Translations under genes and position numbers: made by a program
Shown here: in pieces, positions 1 to 10,300 of the stretch
Numbering within the stretch: position 1 is the first letter of the stretch
Layout of the letters: each line of letters starts with the position of its first letter
Notes under the pieces: generated by a model
Seen by the model: the letters and a program-made list of their open reading frames with translations, nothing else
What the model was told of the DNA's origin: nothing
Databases searched by the model: none
Assembly: GCA_914767715.1 (NCBI GenBank)
Contig: OU612075.1
Span: 992,001 to 1,056,000, forward strand
Length of the DNA: 64,000 bases
Reading direction: 5' to 3'
From: Membranipora membranacea
Lineage: Eukaryota; Bryozoa; Gymnolaemata; Cheilostomatida; Membraniporidae

Positions 1-280
1 ACGATCCCTGAAGGCGAGCCATGCTCGCTCAATCACTCGAGCGGCATATATCCTTCTCAGCTCTTCAGGGCTGTGTTCTGAACCTGGTTTATTGCCATAT
101 GGTTCATCTCTGAATGTTACTGATTGACGACTTGACTCCAGTCGATTTGCTCTTGACTTTAAGATCCCTCCATCTGCTGCTGTTCGTCTAATATCTACGC
201 TAAATTTATTACCTTCCTCATCCATCGGGTTACGCTGCAAGTGTCCGGATTGGTTAGAAATGTTGCACCGATATTTGTAT
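1..280 (-). CDS. IQ-like motif protein, partial (one exon, runs off left edge)
   Basis: Read on the minus strand, an acceptor (polypyrimidine run then cag, rc of 281-294) opens a frame with no stop down to base 1, about 93 codons. The other two frames hit stops early. The translation is polar, contains NPMDEEGNKFSVDIRR and ends with IYAARVIERAWLAFRDR, which resembles an IQ calmodulin-binding helix (a hydrophobic residue, then R, then AW, then FR). IQ-like helices of this kind near the N-terminus occur in the MFI (C11orf65) family among others; that identity is a guess. The exon lies head-to-head with IFT80, about 1.1 kb from its start codon, so the two may share a promoter region. The upstream part of the gene, presumably a 5' exon between 295 and 1300, was not identified, and the 3' part lies outside the window. 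Confidence 0.6.
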
Positions 281-391
281 CTGAAACACAAGAAGATTGT
301 AAATACTTGTGTTCTGTAAATATGTTTGATGCAAAGTAACAAGATCGGAGTAGGCTGCATATATATGGCAATCAGGTATGACTGTAATACT

Positions 392-612
392 GGGGGGGTT
401 TTTCAATTAGAAACAGCGATGCTTTATTAAAGCAAGTTATCACTATCACGTCGCTCAGAATGATCACTCACTTGGTCTGTCAATTAGACAAAATCACTCC
501 CAAATTGCTCACTCAGAATGTATATAGTTCTATCACTGACTGAGCGATTTGAAAGTGAGAGCCTAGCGCGTATCGCTCACTCACTGGCTGTTTCTAATTG
601 AAAGACCCCCCC
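392..612. mobile_element. MITE with 26-bp inverted termini (copy 1)
   Basis: Both ends match as inverted repeats: a G-run, then TTTCAATTAGAAACAGC at the left, and GCTGTTTCTAATTGAAAG then a C-run at the right. The interior is built from imperfect repeats of TCGCTCA and CACTCACT. No coding potential is seen. A shortened relative lies at 21743-21823. It sits in the intergenic space between the IQ-like gene and IFT80. Confidence 0.75.
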
Positions 613-752
613 TTTAGTGAAGTTATTTTAAGGGAGTTCCCTGTCCAGTTTTCAGCTACATTATCTGTGTAAATGTTGTTTGGCTCAGATTACACAGTAG
701 AAAAAGCAAACTGTTAGAAAATATTGAAATGCTTTTTACCACAACCATGGTG

Positions 753-797
753 GTGGAAGCAATGAACTAAACTAAAGGTTTAGTTCATTGGTGGAAG
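753..797. mobile_element. Micro-palindrome element E1 with 7-bp flanking duplication
   Basis: Positions 760-790 form a 31-bp palindrome: arm CAATGAACTAAAC, 5-base spacer, exact reverse complement. It is flanked by the direct repeat GTGGAAG at 753-759 and 791-797. The same arm start (CAATGAACT) and a 5-base spacer recur at 10855 and 47480 with different flanking duplications. Confidence 0.7.
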
Positions 798-1037
798 TGG
801 ATAAATTAAAAACGGCTTACCTTTGATTGATGATTGGGTGGTAGGAAGACAAGCCAAATATTGACTAAAACCCACACAACTATGTGCTCTGATTTATCCT
901 TATCCTATGGTTTAAGGAGTGAGGTTGATGGATTTTGATTTGGTTCGACTGTGATAAGAGAAACTATGCAAATATGTATATTTTGGCCTAAAAGTACAAG
1001 ATTTCAGCTTGTGCAGCCATTTTGAATACAATGATGG

Positions 1038-1050
1038 GTTGCTAAGCAAT
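1038..1050. promoter_or_regulatory. Possible X-box (RFX site) upstream of IFT80
   Basis: GTTGCTAAGCAAT is a near-palindrome resembling the RFX X-box (GTTGCC, short spacer, GGCAAC), with the outermost base of each half differing. RFX factors drive ciliary genes in animals, and this site lies about 330 bp upstream of the IFT80 start codon, between two divergent genes. Inference only. Confidence 0.35.
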
Positions 1051-1255
1051 GTGTTTACAGCCTCAATAAAAATGTGAAAATTAAAATGATCATTTAAGAA
1101 GAAGGTGAACTTTTCAAATCTCTGAAATATTACAGCATTGATCTATAATTTACCATTTCATCAAACATAATGGAATGTGGATAGGTCATTGAATTATAAA
1201 TTTAAATGTGCTTTACATAGGATAACATTTTTGGAGAGTATAACAGTGTCTCCTG

Positions 1256-1265
1256 TGCGCATGCG
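1256..1265. promoter_or_regulatory. NRF1/alpha-Pal-like site near the IFT80 start
   Basis: TGCGCATGCG matches the core palindrome of NRF1 sites (GCGCATGCGC) except for the outermost positions. It is a CpG-containing island in otherwise AT-rich sequence, about 110 bp upstream of the IFT80 start codon, where a TATA-less promoter would be expected. Confidence 0.4.
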
Positions 1266-1374
1266 TAGCTTGGAAATTCCTCAGCAACCAGTAAACTGAA
1301 CATAGCAGAAGTCAAGGAAAACTTTCTTCTCCATTGATTCATACATATTAGTTTGTTGCATAAGAAAAGGCAAT

Positions 1375-4300
1375 ATGAGGTTCAAAGTGAATATTAAGAA
1401 GAATGCAGAGCACTCAGAGCTAGCAAGTTGTGTTGGCTGGAATACTGCTGATGAGGTTTATTCTAGCTCTGATGACCACCAAGTCTTGAAGACCAGTCTC
1501 TTGAATCAGGAAACCAGTAAAGTTTGTAACCTCCCCAATGATGTCTATCCAACTGACATGCACTGGTTTCCAAAGATTGGAGGATCAAAGAAACAGGCAG
1601 GATCTGATGTGTTTGCTCTTGCTGCTACAGATGGTGAGACACAACAACAATGATCTTACTCTTAATTAAGCTATTATGAGCAAATCTGATGGACATGCAC
1701 ATTAATAATGCCGTGGCTTGATAGAAATATGTACTTTCATTTTAGTTCTGGGTTAGATGATCGCAACAAAATATGCACCCTTAACTCTACCTGCAACGCG
1801 AAAAATAATTATACCCACAAATTTTAAATGCATTAAAGGCGACAAAGAAATAAAACTTACCGATTCTTATGTCTACAGGTAAGTTTTACCTGATATCTCG
1901 AGCTGGTAGAGTGGAGAAGTCTATAGAGGCTCATCGAGGAGCTGTACTCAGTGTTAGATGGAGCTATGATGGCAGTGCACTCATCACATCCGGGGAGGAT
2001 GGACAGGTGAGATTATCACATGATAATGATCCGCAGAGTGTAGAGATGGTAGAGTGTATGGTTTTATTGTTTGAATGAAATAGAGTGGTTCAAAGTGACA
2101 ATCAACCCTTTAGTAAAAGTAATATGTAAGTATGAGCACCATTATGTTTCAGTTTACAATCAGCGCCTACTCAAATATGTTTTCATAACAGCGAATACTC
2201 TTTGCCAATAAGTTTTGTAGCCGTGGGTTATTGTGTTGGCTATAAAAGTTAGTTGTGGAAAATCAGTGGTTCAAATCCAAAAATATGAACTTTGTGTTGT
2301 TCAGGTGAAGATATGGTCTAGAAGTGGAATGCTGAGATCTACTTTAGCTACTAATGCCTCACCTGTATATGGAGTAGCTTGGAGCCCAGAGTCAGATGCT
2401 GTTCTGTATACAAACAGTGGCCAACTCATCATCAAGTCTCTACAGGCTAATGCTAAACCTCAACAGGTACGAATACTGTGATAAATTTTCTTGAAGAAAA
2501 ACTTAAGTCTATGATGTTTAATCTGGTGTTAATTCGGTCTGTAATTAGCAACGGAAATGGTCACAATGTAACAAATTGTTTTCTTGTTTGTTTGCCCTGG
2601 GCTTACTTCCTTCTGTGAGCATCTAATCCATTGGAAATACAGATCAGCTTCGGCTAGTGATCACATGTAATGGATACTGATATTGATAAAATTTATGATA
2701 ATTATGTTATCTATGAACGTGAAACTTCTTTAGGCTGCAAAATCGGTAAACTAATTTGAGCTAAGTTTGAGAGTTTTATCTTGATGTTGTGATGTCGTGT
2801 ATGAGACCTTGACCTTGAAGGCACATCTATTTCTACGCTGAGGCTCATATCATTTTATGTGATACTGAATTATTTTCTCTTGGCTCCAGTCTTCACTTTT
2901 CTGAAATGAAACAATAACACGCAAGAAAGCTCGCACACTTTTTTCTTCATATCGGTTTACTGAGATAAGACTTTTAATGTGTTGATCTCCCAATGAAGCT
3001 TTGGGATTTGGCCCATCAAATTCATCAAGTTTATCAGTTGCATGGAACCAATGATGGTACAGCGGAGTTTGAGGTACCTATCTGTATCTCCATAATACTC
3101 TCCACGAATTTTTGTCCTTTTTTGTATCATATTATCATAATTTTATTATTTCAATTTTCTTGTAGTGGAAGGCACACGAGGGAGTCATACTTAAGATAGA
3201 CTGGAATCCTGTAACAGGATTGATTGTATCTGGGGGTGAGGACTGTAGATACAAGGTCAGTAATAAAAGATAAGTAAAGTATGAACTGGAGGAAAAGTTT
3301 GCAACCATTGCACACAGGCTAGAAATAGCAAATGGTGTACTTGCTAGTTAAAAATTACTCAACCTCACTTCTTATTTGAACTCCAACCTCAGATAGCTAA
3401 GTTTGATGGTGGCTTACGATAAGTCACCCCCAAACAGCTTGACTAAACTCAAGTTAGTATTAAGTCCTCTAGGATAATAGTATTTGTATATGTATTGCAG
3501 AAATTACCGTCGACACCAATTAAAACTCCTATTTATTCATTTGAACCATAATCTCAATTGACGTGTTTATTGATGCGTTTGTTTTTATTTTGAAGGTATG
3601 GGACTCTTACGGTAGACAGATGTATAACTCGATGCCACATGACTATCCAATAACCTCAGTATCCTGGGCACCAGACGGTCAGCTATTCGCTGTCGGGTCA
3701 TTCAACACTCTGAGACTCTGTGACAAAACAGGAGTAAGTTCTATATCTTACTCGGACCACATCTAGAATTCTCTTATGCTCGGATAGTGATTAGATTATT
3801 ACTAAAGACTTTGGATCAGCCTTTATACTGAACGACACTCCCAACGATCCGACAATGAAATACATAGATATGCTAAAACTGGTGCATTAGTGCTATAAGC
3901 TCATGTCAGTATGGTAATAAAAAGTTATGTAGGGGTTATACTAATTTAATGCAGCAGAAGATAAATCCAACAGCAATATCAGAGTAGGTTGACCATTGAT
4001 TTATGAGCCTTTGAGGTGAAATCAGTTTGAATTTGCTGGTTTACCAATATCTATGGACTAGTCTAAGCTCTTAACTCATAGTCATAGCTCATTGAACAGC
4101 AGGTAGATCTATCAAACAATCATAACTTTTATATATGAAAACCGTGTAATAAATAACATGTCCTCTAATCCCTGTATATCCTCTTACCGTAGTGGTCACA
4201 CAGTTTAGATAAGGTCACTACTGGCAGTGTATTCTCTCTAGCCTGGTCGTCAGATGGTACTCAGGTCGCAGGTGCTTGTGGTAGTGGACAGATCATATTT

Positions 4301-7300
4301 GCTAATGTCATCGACAGGTGAGCTTTGTAACATTTATCCTCACCTTCTTACATAGAAAAGACAGGTTATTTTCACAGTTGTTATATTTCTTGTCACCACC
4401 AAATGTGCTGATTTGCAAACAACACCCTTTTAATCCCATTTTTTTTTCTGTCTGTTGTAATTATCCTCATAAAATGGGTCAAATATTGGTATAGGTGGCC
4501 AAACCGTACTCTTTCAATCAAAGGGACTCCTTTTGAACTTCCAATTCAGATGAAGATTTAAATTGTGTGGCTTTTGCAAAGTTTATGGGAGCATTTTTCT
4601 TCTTGCTCCATTTAGTCATACCTAGAAACTGGTATCTTTATTTTTGCATACACTTTTTAATTTTTATATCATCTCAACTTTGTGTGCTAATTTGTAATAT
4701 TCTCAGGCGACTTGAATGGAACGAGTTTGAAGTTACAGTTATTGATCAGAAGACAATAACAGTACGTAACGTCACTAATGATACTAAAGAGAAACTGGAG
4801 TTCAGAGATAGAGTCATTAAAGCCTGTCTGGGTTATCGGCACCTTGTGGTGACAACTCCCACTCAGTGCTATGTCTACAGGTAAGATAACTCCTCATATA
4901 ATCACGGTTGTTTTATTTATTTATTTGTTTTAGAGGTTTTCTAGAAAGTTTACAGATAACAGAGTAGTTAAAAAGTAACTTGTTGACCTCTAGAGCCGGT
5001 ACATTCACAAATATGTCTGGCTGTAGCCTAAAGCTTGTTTTGTGGTCCTGTCTTTGACTTCCATGACATTGGATGAGACGACTTTTAGAACATAAACTAT
5101 CCTCTTAACGTGTGTGGAATGCAAATCGAAGTAGTGAAACGTTCAAACTCGGCGTATCATTTTACCGTCCCGCTGACATTGTATGATTTTAATATTTACA
5201 TCAATGCATAATAATTTTTGAACAATAACGATTTAGCTGTTCTACTTTTGTACAGCTGTTTGGGTGCCTTACTGACTGATCGTATTTCCTTGCACACTTT
5301 TGTACATGTATGCCTGCTGAGTATTAACACATATATTTTTATTACAGTGTGACAAACTGGAACACACCGACTATATTTGACTTGAAGGAGGGAAGCGTCT
5401 CACTGATTGTTCTAGCAGAGAAACATTTTCTTGTTGTTGATAACACAAGTATCTATATCTACTCATACGACGGCAGACTTCAGTGCTCTCCTAAATTCCC
5501 TGGTAAGATATCATATAACTTAGCCGGGGTCTCTCAGGCTGCTTCTCTTTTGAGTTTTGTTGCCTGAAGTTATCTTTTTTTTTAAGGTCACTACACTATG
5601 GTTTGATTAAATTTTCATGAAATCTTATTTAATACTTAAAATGGTTTGTGATTTAAGATATCATATAACTTTCCAGGCTGTTGCTCTTCACAGTTTTATT
5701 GCCTGGAGTTATCTCTTTTTGTGGTTACTGAACTACAAAAAAAAAGGTTATTGAATCGTATCCAATATTCAAAATGGCTTGTGTTGTGATATATGCTGGC
5801 TTGCTATCCGTAATCTTTCAAATTGACAAAGATTTTTGTTAGTCATAATATCCAAAACCATGCCTCGTTACTGTCTCACTAGGGAGAAATTTTGACAAGA
5901 CAAACTGACATCACTTTTGATTTATTAATAACTTTAATGATATTTAAGGAAATACTTGTATAATGACTATATTTGGTTGCTGCAGGTATGAGAGCTGATA
6001 TACTAAATGATATGACAGTAGCTCTTAGTAATGATACTCTAGCTGTCAGAGATAAGGCTAATGAGAAAGGTAACATAACTCAACTATAATAACATAACTC
6101 CACTATAATAACATAACTCCACTATAATAACATAACTCCACTATAATAACAAAACATCTATATCTCTGTAGTCGCTACTTACTTTCCTACTACTTTGAAT
6201 TTAGTGACCATCTTTAGAGAAAGGTTTCAGCAGTTTAAGAAGTGTAACCATAAGCCTGTATTTAGCTCTGTGTCATTATTATATATCAGTCCATCTCCAC
6301 CATACCTACTCTAGCCTGACAGTCAGACAGGGCTATCAGGGTGGGATTGAGTTCAATAAAATAGCTTAGCAGTGCTGGTAAAGCATTGTTCGTACAGTTC
6401 TCATAAAATGTAAAAACAAAAGGAATTAGCAACTGGCACATACAGTGCTTTGTGTACAAGCTAAACTAACTCTAGCAGAAAACAAGATGAATCAATGATT
6501 ACATCATAATAAAATTACTAAGAAGCTAGAAATACAGATCTGAACTGAAAAGGCCCATCCAATGAAGTGCTTGGTCAGCAGTTTTCCTCATAGTTATTAT
6601 GGCGCTGATTGTAGCTATATTTGTATATTTTGATTTCCATATTTTAGTTGTACACTTGTTTGATGCCTCTACTGGTAAAGCTCTCGGAGATGGTAAACCT
6701 CTCACACATAAGGTAAGTCACACTCACACTGCTTTTATTTACTGAAGGAAAGAAATGAACTTTTTAGGAAGATGATTTGTATACAACTTCTTGGCATTCA
6801 TCCTGTTCACCTACAAGTCTTAAGCATTGGTCATGCATGGTAAACTGGCTAGCATTCAGTTAAATCGATTGGTTAACTGAATGTCTGAATGGTCTGAATG
6901 GTCTGAATAATTAAATAATAATATATTAAATAGAATTATTAAATAGATGGTCTTTGTTGAAATCTATTTTTATGCTGTAGAAATCAAAAAATTTGTTGAT
7001 CACAAACCCAAATTTATCTAAATCAAAACTGAATTCTGCCGGTAATGATAGCATAACATGATACCACACAGCGTTTCAGCAGTAAGGTTATTGTTTTTAT
7101 TTGATCTTTTGTAGCAAGATATCCTACAGGTAGTGTTAGATCAGGCTGGGGCGGCTCATGAGAGGAAGTTAGCTATTATAGATAAGAATCGTAATCTATT
7201 CTTGACCAGCACCAGGACATTCGGATCTGAGGCTAATATACAGAAACTCGGTATGTTGAACAATAAATTAGAATTAGATTCAACTTGTTTGAAAGAAATG

Positions 7301-10300
7301 TTCTAATTGTCCGATTCGAATTTGAGATTCTTTTAAACACTGATTTTAATTTTTCGGTAAAAAAGTTAGAATGTGGATACGTTCTCCTATCTTCTCTCAA
7401 CCAGATGATATATTTTATATCTTAAGAGATAGTGATAGAAGTTTGCTAGACTACTATTGAAGGAAACAGATTAATTTGAATCCCTATCAACTATCAGTAG
7501 TTCTTAAGTTAGACTTTGTTCAAGAGATTTTTGGTAATTTAACAATTTTCTTTGTAATTGGTTGGATCCTAGGTTGAATGATTTTAAATGAAATTACACA
7601 TGATGCCATCCTAGACCAAGTTACATAGAATTTGCATCCACTTCATTTTGAGTTGCTCCCTGTCTAATGGAATCCAGCGGCGGCTTCATGAATGCAAGCA
7701 ATTTGGATGAGACTTGACCTTTCTGTACACCTTGGTTTTGTGACGTCTTTCTCAGTGTTATGGTTCTGGTTACAGGTACGATGGTATTATCGGCTGTATG
7801 TCATGACTCATGTAATATGATAGCAGCATTAGCTGATGGAAAGTTTACAGTATGGTATTATCCTAATGCTGTATTTGTGGATAAGGATCTCCTGGCTCAG
7901 ACAGTATATGAGAAAGGTAAGTGTCCTATTACAACTTGATAAAACTTGTCTATGCCAAATACCTACAGTTTGTTAATGGCCCAAGACTTTTGTAGTTTTT
8001 TTATCCATGGTAATACCAACATCATCGAATCTTAAAATTCTCGGAAATATTGATATTATCTAATCTTGGGTTAAAGGGCAACCAAGGTTTCGCAGCAATG
8101 CATTAATGGGTAGCAAATAATGTGCTGGGCAGCATCAGCTTTGTGCATTACGCGATGCAAAACTCAAAGTAGTTGCTGACTCTAAGCTGGGTAACACTTC
8201 AATTTAGGGGAGGTTCCAAGACTTTGCTGTAATAATTATAGAGCACAGGCTAAATAATAACAGGAACAGGAAACTGCTATGTGGTATTCTCTTTTAGCTG
8301 AGTTTGAGTACCTGATGGAAGAAATGTTTCACAAGAATTCTGGCTGAATAATCATCCGAATTATATTTTGTCTTTTTCCCCATGCCGAAGGTGCAATCTG
8401 CTATTAATCAATGGCCATCAATGAGAAGTTGTTTGAAACCTTGGTTGCCCTTTAAGAAAACCCCATACTGGCGTATTGGCATTAGCAAAAGGTAAAATCC
8501 AGTAGGAAGTCGAATTATGGATCTGCAAAGAAACTGTAAACAAAATTTCAATTTCAATAAGAATATTGTGCCTTTTTGCCATCTTGCTACCCCCTATCAC
8601 TGTATGATTGTGTTTCCCTTTGTAGACGCGAGTGAGTTTGGTAAGAACCCGTTTGTTAGCAGTTTTGTTGGTAGACATGTTGGAATCCGGCGAGCTGATG
8701 GGGCGGTCGTTTCTACTGCTGTCTCTCCGTATCCTGCTCTGTTACATGGCTATGTACAGGGGTATGTATAATAATATATATAATATATGTATATGTGTAC
8801 AGGGGTACGTATAATAATATATATAATATATGTATATGTGTACAGGGGTACGTATAATAATAGATATAATATATGTATATGTGTACAGGGGTACGTATAA
8901 TAATATATATAATATATGTATATATGTACAGGGGTACGTATAATAATATATATAATATATGTATATATGTACAGGGGTACGTATAATAATATATGTAATT
9001 TATGTATATGTGTACAGGGGTACGTATAATGATATATATAATTTATGTATATGTGTACAGGGGTACGTATGTAAAAATGTAAATGTAAAAAAATGTAAAT
9101 CACTTTTTATTTAGCTGCTCTCCAGCAATCTTTACATGAATATAAGATAGATACATATACATATTCAATTTAGCGCACTTCTGTACAATATAGGAGTGGG
9201 CAAGCTAGGCTATTGTCCAGAGAGCTCACCTCCTTCAGCAGCATGGGTAGTGACCGGGATTCGAACCTGCAACTCTCAGATTGAGATGCTCGAATCCTAA
9301 CCACTACGCCACCCTATAATATTATATATAATTTATGTATATGTGTACAGGGGTACGTATAATAATATATATAATTTATGTATATGTGTACAAGGGTACG
9401 TATAATAATATATAATTTATGTATATGTGTACAAGGGTACGTATAATAATATATATAATTTATGTATATGTGTACAAGGGTACGTATAATAATATATAAT
9501 TTATGTATATGTGTACAGGGGTACGTAAAATAATATATATAATTTATGTATATGTGTACAAGGGTATGTATAATAATATATATAACTTATGTATATGTGT
9601 ACAGGGGTACGTATAATAATATATAATTTATGTATATGTGTACAAGGGGACGTATAATAATATATATATAACTTATGTATATATGTACATGGGTACGTAT
9701 AATATTATATATAATTTATGTATATGTGTACAAGGGTACGTATAATAATATATATAACTTATGTATAAGGGTACTTGTTATAATAGTTCAATATTTACAC
9801 ATATGGCTGATATTCCTGCTAAGAATGTACTGGGGGGGGTGGGTGTGTATGGGAATTTTTCTATTAATATTGTTGCCGGTATATCATCACCTTAGCCAGA
9901 TATTCTTGGGCCATAATTCCCAGTAACACTCACCATGTAGTAGAGGTTTTTGTTTTGTAGCTTTGATTTTTGCTTATTTCAATCATGAACATATAAGTAC
10001 AGTTAGTGGTCAATTTCTCCCTGAACACCTTACAAAATTGTTTTCCCCCTAACAGTTTGCTAATAATTGATTAAAATTAATTATTGCCCAGGTTGGTGAG
10101 AATCACATTTTCAGATACAAGCTGCATTGTTTTTCTTTCCGGCATTTTGCTGAGAGGTAATGCATATTACATGTTATTCCCACACACAGGGCACGTTGGG
10201 ATGACGCTGTAAGGTTGTGTAGATTTGTGAAGGAAGCGTCCCTCTGGTCTTGTCTGGCTGCCATGTCCGCTTATGCCAAAGATTTATCGACAGCGGAGGT

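Noticed and set aside
8750-9103. Minus-strand frame rich in TYPCTHIH repeats
   Set aside because: Translation of the 43-bp minisatellite, antisense to IFT80; no start context or splice structure.
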